DNA of 64,000 nucleotides. Source: Mesocentrotus franciscanus (lineage: Eukaryota > Echinodermata > Echinoidea > Camarodonta > Strongylocentrotidae). Under the pieces are notes generated by a model, which did not search any database, was not told the DNA's origin, and worked only from the letters and a program-made list of their open reading frames with translations. How positions within the stretch are numbered: the first letter of the stretch is position 1; every line of letters begins with the position of its first letter. Location: assembly GCA_037976565.1 (NCBI GenBank), contig CP137674.1, forward strand, positions 2,323,690-2,387,689, read 5' to 3'. Positions 50,101-62,100 of the stretch are shown here, piece after piece. Made by a program: the position numbers and the translations under genes.

Positions 50101-53100
50101 TGAAAGAAAGACAAAAAGGGGGTGGGAAGAGGAGGAAAAGGAGTTGGGGTGGGAATTACAGAGGGTGCGAGAGAGATGAGGAGAGGCATAGTTATTCTCA
50201 ATACGCTATAAGATAAGGGAGAAGGAGAGATGGGAAGAGAGAAAGAGGAGTGAGAAGTCATGGAATACAAAATGAAATGTATAACAAGGGTTTGGAGCAG
50301 ATTTTAAAATTGTCTTTAAAAAATGATAAATAATGTAACGTTTACCGAAAGAGAAGATAGCTGATTTAAAAGATGAGTTATTGTTTTCGTTCTCTTTTCA
50401 GTGGAATGTAGTGACATGGACATTGGTCGAATGATAACCTGGGTAGATGCTAAGGTAGGCTGGCTCATCAGTGCTCGCAAGTTCCAGAACTATGGTTGTT
50501 ACTGTAGTAAGAACGGTCCTACAGATGGAATCGTCCCGCTAGATCAGATTGATGAGTGAGTAATAGTTACAGTCTGACAAAATACTACAGAGTCGGTGCA
50601 TGTAGACTATCACCTTGTCTGCTTGCACTGAGTGGGTCAACATTTTCATTTCATTGTGGGTCATAATCATTGTTCCCATGATGATTATGATGATCATGAT
50701 GAGAACAATGATGCTATTTCGGAAATTTACTGGGAGACCCAGAAAAGCAATAATGTGCACCTCCCCCTCCTCTCATGTTTGTCCTTCCCTGGCTGTGCCT
50801 TAGAGGGGTCTTTTAAAGTCGAAACCTCTAATTTTTTGAACCCCCAAATCACGGATCAAAGTCTAATCCATTGTTCAGTAACTTACTGATTAGCAGAGGG
50901 GGACTTGAAATATAGAACGACAATAATGCAACAATTTACTCAGCACATATAGGACGAATGCAATCTAATTTTTTGATTAGGTAAGTAGACACCTAGCAAA
51001 CATTAAATACTGCTTAGGATTTAGAGTTGAAATATCATATATGTTTTATTATTGTACAATGAAACCTGTGTGTATAAAGACTGCTCAGGGGATACAAGAA
51101 AATGGTCTTTATGTACAGGTTCATTTAGTGCATGTTTCAATAATAAACGATTCAAGGAAACAAAAAAATGTTATTTAGAGGCAGGAGGTCTTTCTTTACA
51201 TATGGTCGCGAAAACAGGTTTGACTGGCGTTGAAGACGGCTTTGATGTGCTATCTCGAATCTTTCTTTATTCCCAAATGTAGAAAAACGTAAAGAAACCA
51301 TGTACGATGAGTATTATACTTCTGTCCAATATAATGAGTATTCTTACACACGTTTGTGCAATACGTTCATCGGTTTTTCTTCCATCCATTGTTTTTAATA
51401 TTCTGATTTTTAATTTTGTTAAGATTGTAGAGGTTCTCAAACCTCGCAATGCATACACCATTCTTTTTGTCACATAGTCAATCCATACAATAGCTTCAAT
51501 ATCTTTCGAAATGCAATGCTAACATGGAATACGTTTATAATACTAAATACTAACAACGTTTCACACGTTACAAGCTCATGACCCCAATAGTCCGTTCATT
51601 ATACTTTGATATGATGTGACCGCTATATAACCAGTAACAGAAACATAAAGATTAAATTGAAGATGATAATAGGATGTTTACTGTGATGAGTATTTATAAT
51701 CCTACGGGTGATTTTCAAGCACGATCTACTATCTATACTGCTCATGTTAAGCAGGCTTTGTTGATTACAGAGATTCGATAATGATACTCATGATATAATA
51801 ATGATAATAATAATTAGATCTTGTTTACCCAGGGTAGCCACATCAGTATTAATACTGCTCTTCCTACGAGCCCTGTAATTATTAGAACCCTGTAATTATT
51901 AGAACCCCGGCAATTAGGTATCCATTTACACCTGTGTAGTGAGTGTTGAGTTTGATTCATGGCTTATTGCTTATATAAGCCGTTTTAACATTTATTCCTA
52001 TTTCTTGATATCCAGAAATGAATTCTTGATAACAAGAAATCGATTTCTTGATATCAAGAATTACCATTGCTTTACAACAGAAAATCATTTCTTGATATCA
52101 AGACATAGGAATAAATGTTTAAACGGCTTGCCATAAATACGCAGCAATACGCAAGCCAAATACGCAAAGGTGTGACTCAGGCAGTAGAGTGGATTTACGG
52201 TCTTGCCAAAGGCCGTGCTGGGATTCGAACCCTCAACTCTTAGATTGAGAGACAAGTAAATGAAGTACTATATACCACGACACCTCCACAACCTGAGATA
52301 ACAATGGCATAATAAAGCAGAGGGAACAATAGCGTATATCATTATTATGTCCAACGATTCAGAATATCCGATTTAACAAAGCTTTAACATTTTTTTAAAA
52401 GTCTATGTACTTTTCCTATTTATCATTTTAGCTAAGATAATAGATCTACTTGTGCACCATTGGTATTTAAAAGTGACCTTCTTGATAGTCGCAGTAGAAA
52501 GTTCCAAGCGAAAATTAATCGCTAAGTCCGCTGAAACATAGATTTACATCTTATGTGATTTTTAGTTTTTTTTAAGTGGGTTTCTGAAACTAAATCCATA
52601 ATTTATATCAAAACTCATCTTGTTGAGAGAGATATTTGAATCCGTTGGTGGTAATGTTTCACCTTTATCTTCCTTTCGTGATATTTTTTAGCTTGCTTTA
52701 CTTCCTAGCTCTCAAACGTTTTAACACAAGTCCGATTAACAAAGATGTATATAACGGAAAGGCGAATATATGTTTCTAGTTGGACTCAATAACAGGAAGT
52801 CACTTGATTTATTTCTCTACCAAAGTTTGTCGACCTCTACAGAGCTCTCATGAACTGTATTGTATTCAGATACAACCTTGCTACGTAGGCTACGTGATCA
52901 CGAGTGCTCTACAATTTTACAAAATAACATTTCACCATGACCTCAGGGCCCTCAGTTTGTAAATTCAGACGTTGAATTCAAATTCATTGTGATTCCCGAA
53001 ATTGTTACCCCCCCCCCAACCAATAAACGTGATTCTTCTATTCAGTCCCAACTTTGTACATGATTTATATGTAAATCTAAATCTGAATAGTAATGATGGT

Positions 53101-55298
53101 TTTGTAACATTATTTTATACATCATTTCTATATGTGATTTAAAAAAAAATACACAACGAATACGTGCGAATCTTTCATGAGAAACAGATATTACAAGACT
53201 CTGAAAATTCTCTGACTGGGAAAAAAAGCAACAACATGAGATGATAAATTGCTGCCGGGGAGGCACAATGACGGGGGAACAATTTTATTGTGCACTTACT
53301 ATGTACTTGACATAGTGGGCTGGCCGGAGAAAATGCCCCCTCCCGATCAGGTTGCAAGACACATACCTTTTAAACTTATTAATTCAATATTCAACCACTC
53401 ATTTTGTTCTTTAGTTCTTTGTTGATTGCATCATTTTACTTGAAATACTACAGATGAAAGACTAATATAGTAATTTTTGATCCACTATGATGGATATTAT
53501 TTGAAATAAATCATAATCAGTGAGCTGAAGCATTTACGAAGAATTATTTACCTCAACCTATTGAGATGCTGACAGAACCAGTAAGGAATACCAAGCTCTT
53601 GAGGGAAGAAATGAATGAATCGTTATCAGGGACAGACTCAAAATGAAATTCGGTACAGACATTCTAGCGTGACCGATCTACTTTATTTCATAATGACTTT
53701 TCAACCACAAAACGATCTACCCTCAAGCCGACAGCGAAACTGTCAACATTTTCCAAGTCAGTCTCTGATACTGTCTTAATGGCCCGAATTAAAGGAGGTT
53801 TACATTTAACCCATGGTTTAAACCTTCATTTACATAACCCATGGTTTAAAATAAGCGCAAAATAAGCGTACATTGCCTTGCGCGCGTCTAATATTGGACC
53901 TCTGACTTGTGTCGCGCTTATTTTGCGCTTATTTTGCGCTTATTTTAAACCGTGGGTTATGTAAATGAAGGTTTAAACCATGGGTTAAATGTAAACCTCC
54001 TTTGTGAATTCGGGCCAATATGTAGAGGCGTCGCGACGTATTCAGTACTGTGGATCGTATGGTTCGCGGTTCGAGTCCTGCCGCGGCACTAATGTCCTTT
54101 GGCCAGACATTAACCTACAATTGCCACTCTCCACCCAGGTGTTAAATGGGTAGGAAGGAATTACTTGAATGCTGTGCGCACCGAAATCGGTGGCCTAGCA
54201 TAGCCGGGATAATATCATAACTTGTACCCAATCGTACGAAACCTGACACAACTGTCAATACCTCTTCTCGTTGTAGATGCTGTATGAGACACAACCAGTG
54301 TTATGACAGACTTGTTAATGATGGTGTTTGTCCTGGTGATACCTTTGGTCAGAGTTATGGCTACAACAAGATTACAGAGAAGGGGGCAAAGACCATTACA
54401 TGCAGTAAGTATAAACATCAATAATGCACTATATAGAAGTTTTGCTCGTTTTGTTTGTTTGTTTTTTGTTTTTTTCCTTTCTCAAATGGAAATATGGAAA
54501 GAAATTAATACAACAAAGTTACAGTTAAATAGGATATTAAAGGCTATACATATTATCTGCTTATAGAATTTGGGTTTATTGAGTTAATGATTGCCGATAA
54601 TAGACTTGATTTAATCGCGTATGTTACATTAAGAGTAGTATATGACTTAGATATGCAACACGTACAGCAATGATGAAGATGCATGATTCATTGAGCTAAA
54701 AGGTGAGGGGTGCTTATTATAAACATAGCCTTTTCAAGGGATCATCAACAGACCCATGTTAAAACTCCTTTGTCAGAACAGTAGGCCTATACTCTATGTG
54801 GGCCAGACTTACATAATGTACACCGTAGAGGGGGGATGATAACAAACTAACCATAGCTAGCTTGTCTCGACTATTCATGACTCATGACTCAAAGCACAGA
54901 GCCTCATGAATCTATGACGCCAGCAGTGATGGTTTAGCTTCGGGAGGGCACAAGGGCTCCCCACACAAGGAGCCCTTTTTGGGGGGTGGGGTGAGCTTTG
55001 GGGTCTTGGGGGCTGTTGCATTCCTTTTCTGCAAGTGTATGCCTCGCAAAACTTTGGAGGAGGGTGCTTGAAGATTTTGTTTAGAGTTTTAGTTCCCCGA
55101 ACCCCTAGTATCTTTCATTCATCTATTTTTCTTGTTATTTTGTTTGATACAGCTTCTCACCCTCAAACAGAGACGTGTAAATACGAGCTGTGTAAATGTG
55201 ATGCTAAGGTGGCACATTGCTTTGCTGATAATGAAGCCCATTATAATTCCAAGCATAAGGGTGTGAGTAAATCATCATGCCAGCATACAGGAAAGTAA
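49965..55298 (+). CDS. PLA2-like secreted protein with degenerate active site (PLA2 gene 3 of the cluster)
   Basis: Third paralogue. Exons 49965-50022 (signal peptide), 50402-50555, 54277-54404, 55153-55298; intron phases 1, 2, 1 as in gene 2; 161 aa, stop TAA. The fold is recognisable: YGCYC at residues 50-54, CCMRHNQCY at 72-80, CKCD at 127-130. Two functional sites are altered. Where active enzymes have His-Asp, this gene has His76-Asn77, removing the carboxylate that holds calcium. The calcium loop reads YGCYCSKNGPTDG instead of YGCYCGxGGxG. Open frame, splice sites and cysteines are intact, so this looks like a selected non-catalytic homologue rather than a pseudogene, in the way Asp49-substituted PLA2 homologues are known elsewhere. 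Intron 2 is 3.7 kb and holds several mobile elements, one ending about 60 bp before exon 3. Confidence 0.85.
50056..50102 (+). repeat. (GA)n microsatellite in PLA2 gene 3 intron 1
   Basis: About 20 perfect GA units just after the signal-exon donor. Confidence 0.9.
51957..52136. mobile_element. palindromic MITE in PLA2 gene 3 intron 2
   Basis: The left arm ATGGCTTATTGC…GCCGTTTTAACATTTATTCC pairs with the right arm GGAATAAATGTTTAAACGGC…CCAT. The centre carries four TTTCTTGATATC-like repeats. About 180 bp; termini less sharp than in the other elements. Confidence 0.7.
52165..52295 (-). repeat. SINE head fragment, reverse orientation
   Basis: The reverse strand gives a tRNA-like box GAGGGTTCGAATCCC followed by AGCACGGCCTTTGGCAAG, as in the other SINEs. 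Truncated. Adjacent to the preceding palindrome. Confidence 0.65.
53781..54016. mobile_element. foldback MITE, 236 bp, in PLA2 gene 3 intron 2
   Basis: Ends GGCCCGAATT and AATTCGGGCC. Arms contain GGAGGTTTACATTTAACCCA and the complement, plus repeats of AAATAAGCGC. Flanked by AAT on both sides, possibly a 3-bp target duplication. It abuts the following SINE. Confidence 0.85.
54017..54222 (+). repeat. tRNA-derived SINE ending just before PLA2 gene 3 exon 3
   Basis: Box GTTCGCGGTTCGAGTCCTGC, then GCGGCACTAATGTCCTTTGG, CTCTCCACCCAGGTGTTAAA and TGGGTAGG, matching 61932-62302 but lacking the 3' tail. It ends about 55 bp before the exon 3 acceptor, within the usual branch-point distance. Confidence 0.8.
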
Positions 55299-55876
55299 AA
55301 ACCTATTTAACTAATGCTGACTTGGCTTTAAGACTCGTGGAGAAAGTTTTAAAGACCCAGAAAACATTAAATCAAACGTATCATACCAAATGTACTTAGC
55401 TGCATTTCACCCTTTGGAAAAATTAAGTACTGTTTTGTAACTTATATATCCTACATGTACATTTAAACTGCGATGATATAGTTCTTTTTTCCCTACCTGA
55501 ATGCAGATAATCTTCCTTTAAATGACCCGTTTATCCAGAATAGTTTAATTGAGTGTCCTTTAGTAATACTTTCCTGTCGTTTCATGAAAAATGAAAACCC
55601 TTAAATGTGTGCAAAACACTCATTGAATAAAAGCGTGTTTATGGGCAAGTCCAAGCTATTATGTCCCATGCGTTACCATGGTTACAGACCTTATCTACAA
55701 TGTTCATATATCTGATGAATGTATCAAGCTGATAACTCTACTAGAGGCTTGATCAGACAAAGTATCAAGTTAAATTATATATTTTTGTCAATTCGTGCTC
55801 ACATTTCCATAATCCAACTCCGTTATACTTGATAAAATATGGAACATACCTTGTACAGAATGTGCGTGAATGTACT

Positions 55877-56020
55877 AACTATGCAACCAGCTCATTAGGG
55901 TTCATAAACTTTCTACTATATGTGAACTATGCAACCAGCTCATTAGGGTTCATAAACTTTCTACTATATGTGAACTATGCAACCAGCTCATTAGGGTTCA
56001 TAAACTTTCTACTATATGTG
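55877..56020 (+). repeat. 48-bp tandem repeat, 3 identical copies
   Basis: Units start at 55877, 55925 and 55973 (AACTATGCAACCAGCTCATT…) with no differences seen. The period is a multiple of three, so an open frame crosses it, but no start or splice context supports coding. About 580 bp downstream of PLA2 gene 3. Confidence 0.95.
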
Positions 56021-56089
56021 AACTCTGCATCTAACCGATGTGATCCACTTTGTGTGCTTTATGTTTATATCAATTAATTCAAATGGATA

Positions 56090-57050
56090 TTTGCATTCAT
56101 AATTATGATACAGCTTTCTGACAATCGATGGAAAATGTATGTAAAATTCTCCTTACATTAATGTGGGGACAGATTAATATTTCTCCGTGTTCTGATATTG
56201 GTTAAGATAAAAACTCAAATTGCCCCGAAATATTTATGATTCCAAATTATATAATTATGACGTCAAATTTTCATGAAGCTTAGGATTGAAATTTATATTA
56301 ATCGTTCTTCTGTAAATAGCATTATTTAATGAACTATCATATTTTTTATTATCATCTGACAAAATTACTTTGTCCAATCTTAAGATTAAAATGTGTGAAT
56401 ATGTTTAATGAGGGATCCCGCATACTGCAATGTGCTTCATAATAAAGTCCGCTTTATAGAGTGAATTAAATTTCATTCTTGAAGGAGTGAATTTTTACAA
56501 ACCATTCCTATGAAGGATTATATGCTTGCGTTCAGAGCATTTGAATATATATGATTTATAAACTTCTAGAAATGTTGAAACTGAGATTTGTAAGTGCCTG
56601 TATGTAATAAAAATAACTGTGTCAAAAAGTAATAATCATTACCGTACGATGGATGTAGTGATGGATTGAGATAAAATTAGATATGATAGAAATTACAAAA
56701 TTTAAAGGGAGAGAACATCAGAAGAAAATGAAAAAATAAAATACATGTAATAAAACATCGATTAAAAAGTGAATGTAATATTTGAAAGAACATGGTGTTA
56801 AGCGGAGAAAACAGGAAAGTTAATAATACATTGAAAATATAACATAGTATATGGTTTGATAAGTAGGCCTATAGGTACTTACCTAAAATGTTGTGCCATA
56901 ATAATATTTCTTAGCAATCAATGAAATATATATTTTGAATGTAATTGATTTTATCTCTATAAATTCGAGGTTTTAATCGCAAAACATTTTAATTGTGAGT
57001 TTTATTATTTTCTGATGTGTGTCAAACTTAAAGTTTCATTGTACATGTAT
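56090..57050. other. intergenic AT-rich stretch without recognisable gene
   Basis: No splice-supported frame, palindrome or SINE was seen here. Confidence 0.4.
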
Positions 57051-57107
57051 GGCAGAAGTGTGTGCATGCAGGACGATGGATAATAGATAATAGATAATAG
57101 ACAGGCG

Positions 57108-57276
57108 AGAATGAGAGAGACTCGGAGAGAGAGACAGACAACAAGACAGACAAACAGAAAGAAGGAGAGAGAGAGAGAGAGAGAAAGAATGAGGAAAAGG
57201 ATGAAAGAGAGATAGGCAGACAGACAGACTGACTGACATAAAGAAAGAGAGAACAAGAGAGAGAGAGAGAGAGAGA
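57108..57276 (+). repeat. (GA)n/(GACA)n microsatellite
   Basis: Purine-rich GAGA and GACA blocks preceded by three GATAATA units. The Ser/Leu-rich minus-strand frames are artefacts. Confidence 0.9.
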
Positions 57277-57599
57277 ATGTACTGTGTGGCTGTTTGTGTG
57301 GGTGGACAGATGGAAAGGTTCGTAGGGGGGTACGAGGTCTACATAATTAATGAATCATAAAAAATTATAAGTCATCAGGAAGAGGCTAAAGAAGGTATTA
57401 GGGGCCGGAAGGGGTACATGTGGGGTTCTTAGAGATTTCAGAGAAATAAGGGACAGGAAGGTCTCAAATGTAGTATCGAATTTTTATATGCATAGTAAAT
57501 GAAATATAGTATCTCTATTTCACAAAACTTCATTAAACCAATAACTTCCTACCATGCCTATACGGAACCAATTTTAGAAGCACATTTTTGCTGCCTAAA

Positions 57600-57995
57600 T
57601 ATGAGGATATTCGGACATCCCGTTGCCCGAAATCACCTTGGTTTGTGCCAGCAATGTCACTTATTATGGTAAAGTTGTTAAATTGGTATTTCGTCATCAA
57701 ATTACACTAAATAAGGGTCTCATAAATTCGGGCACCTCGCTACCACATCTAAAGAAATTCAGTTACCCTGTAGCCTGAATAAGAGGATATTCGTGCCTCT
57801 TGGTGCCTCGATCCATCCTGTTTCTAAATTTTGCGAGTGAGCAAAAACAGACACTTCAATTTATTTAAAATGTCATTTCCTCATCAACATACACTAGAAA
57901 ATGATACAGAAATTATATATTCGAGTACAATGTTCGGGCACCTCGATGCCAAAGGAGGACAATATTCAGGCACCTCGCTGCCCAAATATAAAATG
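57600..57995 (+). repeat. degenerate dispersed repeat with core GGGCACCTCGCTGCCC
   Basis: Variants of the core occur near 57,615, 57,730, 57,800, 57,934 and 57,970, several preceded by GATATTC or ATATTC. The core is itself an imperfect inverted repeat. Spacing is irregular, about 35-130 bp. Confidence 0.55.
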
Positions 57996-59002
57996 GTAGT
58001 TTCTCGAAGATTGGTACTTCAAAGATCTTCGGGGGGAGCTGCAGCGCCACAGCCCCCCCCCCCCCACTCTCTCTCTCTCTCTCCTATTGTCCTCTGTCAA
58101 TTGACCTCACATGAGTTGAGAGGGCTGAGAGGGTAGATTAATGTCTTGCCAAAGCACTTTAATGCCACATTATTCTATTAAACTCAACTTTAAAATTGCA
58201 CTTCTGTATTATCCCAACTGAGCTTCATATTTCTACTTTTGATAGCTATTAAATTGTTTAAATAATCATGATGTTTATTTTTCGTAATCCTTAGCATTAT
58301 ATTGCACATTGTAGAACATTGTATATCAATTTTATAGAAACCTAGTAAGTACTTAAAACTGAATTTGATTTAATACTTTTATCAGGTATGGCCAAGTATT
58401 CTCTCATGACGTAACTAGATATCCAATATTGACGTGACCTACACTAATTCACATTTCATCTTTAAAAAATAATTTCAAAATATATATCATAAATAGATGA
58501 CACACGTCCATCAATTATTCGATGATTATAATTTTCACACCTCTACCTTTTCGCTAAACATTTCCCATCTTAACCTAAAAGGAAACAAAAACTTTCTCGC
58601 TCTATACTTTGTAAATTATGAAACAATCATACTGTAATTTAATTATAATCATGTATGGAAATTAAGCCTAAAATAGACTTAAAATAAGGCGTTTATTTCA
58701 TGTACGTGGCGAAATTGAACGGCAGAATGAACTCTAGTATACTGTTCTCATTGCAAATAGCCCCCCCCCCCCACCCTTCCCATTAAAAAAAAATTATTTA
58801 AATTTAATTTACACTCCATGTCAACATATTAGGTTTGATAGTGACCTTTAATATGAAGATAGTCAAAGTGCCCTACGTCATTTAACATTAAACGTAAAAG
58901 AAATCTAAATTTGGACGACAAAATCAAACCTCTCCCTCAAAAATTGAACCCTGAACGTCAGCATTTTCCCCCTACATTTCCGTATCAGTATTACAGCCTC
59001 TG

Positions 59003-59123
59003 GTTGCTTAGCAACAACCGACCAATCAAAGGTGACATCATGAGCCCCCTATCAGGAGACACTCATTCAATTAGCGACTTTCTAAACTGAACTTGTAATG
59101 AGTCAGTTTGGAGGTATTATAAA
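59003..59123 (+). promoter_or_regulatory. promoter with RFX X-box, CCAAT box and TATA box
   Basis: The near-palindromic X-box GTTGCTTAGCAAC lies at 59003-59015, a CCAAT at 59022-59026 and TATAAAT at 59117-59123, followed by the ATG at 59187. Spacing suits a Pol II core promoter starting near 59150. X-boxes of this form are bound by RFX factors, which commonly control ciliary genes, so the downstream membrane protein may be RFX-regulated. Motif reading only. Confidence 0.55.
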
Positions 59124-59186
59124 TGAAGGTCTGTTAGTGATTCAAGACAATCTTTCTGATTTCATGTTGTGAGTGAAACAACTATC

Positions 59187-62100
59187 ATGGCTTGTGACAA
59201 GAAATGGGCAGTGTTTGCTGTATTCGTGTCTTTTATTGTTGGTAAGTATATTGAATCTAAATTATTCATAATCTATCATTTCATGTTACAGTATAAGTGA
59301 ATTGTTTCAGGTATTTAGCCTTTAATGTTTAGATTCATAAATGTCTTCGTCTATTCTTTTTCGTTCTTATATCTAACTTGTATTGGTTTATGAAGCGTGC
59401 CCGACTCAAGCGAGGCCTTTACTTATTACGATTTACGCCTTCTTTCTTGGGTTGAAACTGTTAATGTTCTCTTGACAGTGTTTGAAAATGGAAGAAATGA
59501 ATGTTGAAAATTTGAACTTTGAACTAATATCATCAGTATTAAAGCCCTTTATCATGTTTTTTTTTTTTTTTTGTTATTATGATAATATGTATTTATATCA
59601 GGGCGGGTGGGGTGAGATTTCGTTAGTTGTTTTTGTTTTCATTTTTTCATATTGGAATTAGAGTTATTGATATGAGAATGTCAGTTATCGTGATGCCTGG
59701 TTTTGCGCCTTTTAATGGTAGCTATTGTGCATGTGATCATGATCATGATGATACAATACATATTGTTTTGTTTCGTACAAGAATTCCACGATGATTGTAT
59801 TAATACACGCACGGATTTTGAAGGATATTGTTGAGAAATAATCTTTGGAGTAAAATCATTGCTCTGAGGTGAAACCAAGAAAGTAAATCATGCAGTCATT
59901 ATATAGATTGTTATACATTATAAACGAACAATCTACCCCCTTACTCCAGTGTTCAGTTGTGGTAAAACTTTAACTTTCCGAATTTTTATATACGATTTGT
60001 GACAATCAGACTCGATCAGTAGTATGTATGTGATGTTCAGTTTATATCATTTTTAGCATGAGTCAAACTTTGCGGTACAAACACTTTAAAAGTTAAATGC
60101 CGATTTCAATTCTGTACTCAGTTTGATTCGGAGCAGTAATAATCATTAAACAAAAAACCACGAATATGATGTTAAAGAAATAAAGTAACTCATTTTCATT
60201 TCCCAGTATGTTCTGTTCATAATTATTTCATATTTGTTAAAGAGGTAAAGAAGAAAAAACCTGTTGAGTGATTAATTTTACGACAAGGATATTTCCGTAT
60301 GAAATCTCATGCCGAGTCCTGATTACCAACCTAATCTAATGCCATAAATAGAGTTACTAAAAATTCTTTTAATTGATGTTCTTGACTCACAGCAGTATAT
60401 CATGTCAGTCATCCTTAAACTAGATTTAATCAACTGAAACAAAATCTTTATGGAATCCCATAATCAGATAATTTGAGTTGATGTAATTGCGATGCTATTA
60501 GTCCTAGAAGGAATTTGATGAGGATGTTTTGATGCCCTAGTTTGTATAATTATTGTCAATGCTTAAAATGTTTATTCAGTGACAGCATCCTTACAAATAC
60601 TTTTTGATTATTTAAAAAATACTGCGGATTAGACTTATTGTTCTAAGAATGTACATATAATCATTTTTGAAACGAAATGAAAGATCAACCTCCTTTATTC
60701 ACTCTTCAGTGAAGGACAATTGAAAACAGAAACACGCATGATTTAGGGGGGATCTGTTTTATTTGCAATTTTAATGCCATATTTCTTCAGAGGAGTATAA
60801 AATTTTCCTTTCTTTCTGCATGTTTGTAGTGGATATTCGTTACCCAAAGTTACATTTAAACATTCAGATAAAGTATATTCTTAGTTTCTTGGATCCTACA
60901 AGGTTAATGGTGTTAGGATGCCAAGCGAATAGAGGCCGTAGGGGCATGGATAGGGGGTGATGATTAACTTCCGTGTATTGTTATGAAACAGATGTCACTT
61001 TACATGGGTTTAGTTTTACAAACTGTCTTAAAATACAATGAAATTCGTTTGATTAATCATCAGGTTGTATGTGCTGTGAATATCCAAAGAGAGCCTCAGT
61101 GAAAGGATATTACCAAGGTGACGCTTGGCTATCTATAACTCGTCAAAATGAATGACATTAAGTTGGCTCGCATTCTATCACTTAAGAGGGATGCTATGGG
61201 GTCAAGTTATGTTCCAACTACACAAAAAGAACGAATGTTGCAATTTGCAAACCGAGTGAATGTTTAACTGTTAGATATCATAGATTTAGAATGAATATAA
61301 ATTGATAGTTCACTTCGTTTGAATTTGATGATAAAAATAAGAATTGTTTAAAAACAAGCTCATAGTCTTTATTTGGACCGAGGTTAAGTATGATGTGTTT
61401 ATTTATTTATTTTTTTTTTTACAGAGATGTAGTCCCACGCCATGTTGCATTAGAACAATGAATATTTAAATATATAAACAAAACATTGACTTTTTTTTAG
61501 ATGAGCGATAATGGTGAGTTTAAAAAAAGCGAATGATCCCAGATGAAGTTGTACAGAAGATAGCCTATCAGTTATACATGTACATAAGAGACTGTTTCGA
61601 ATCACTCTTCCAAAGCCGATCATAAAGATAATAATTCATAACATTTGATTATGAAACACTCGTTGTGTTGAAATATCTCAAAAGAAATAAGATATGTGGA
61701 TAGATCTAACAGACAGGTGAGATAACATGCATCTGATTAGTCAGTTAGTCGAGGTTTATTGGTCATCACAGGGTTTTCTTTGGAAACCATTACGAGGCTA
61801 TTTATAAAATTGACAAGAAAAGAAATAACGAACCATTCGATACGTTAGATACAGTGTATATGAATATAATGCACCTATAATGGGGAGATAAATAGATAAG
61901 AAAATTGAAGGGACCAGCAAAATAAACTGGAGTGTCGTGGTCGAGTGGTTTAAGGCGCTTGACTGGAGAGGCGAAGGTCGAGGGTTCGAATCCCGACACG
62001 GCACTAATATCCTTTGGCAAGATATTTACCTGCACTTGCTACTCTCCACCCAGGTGTTAAATGGGTACCCGGTAGGATGCGAAAGTTCATGCGGTTGGAT

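Noticed and set aside
55829..56077. Open frame with three 16-residue repeats
   Set aside because: Produced by a 48-bp tandem repeat whose length happens to be a multiple of three; no promoter, splice sites or homologue seen.
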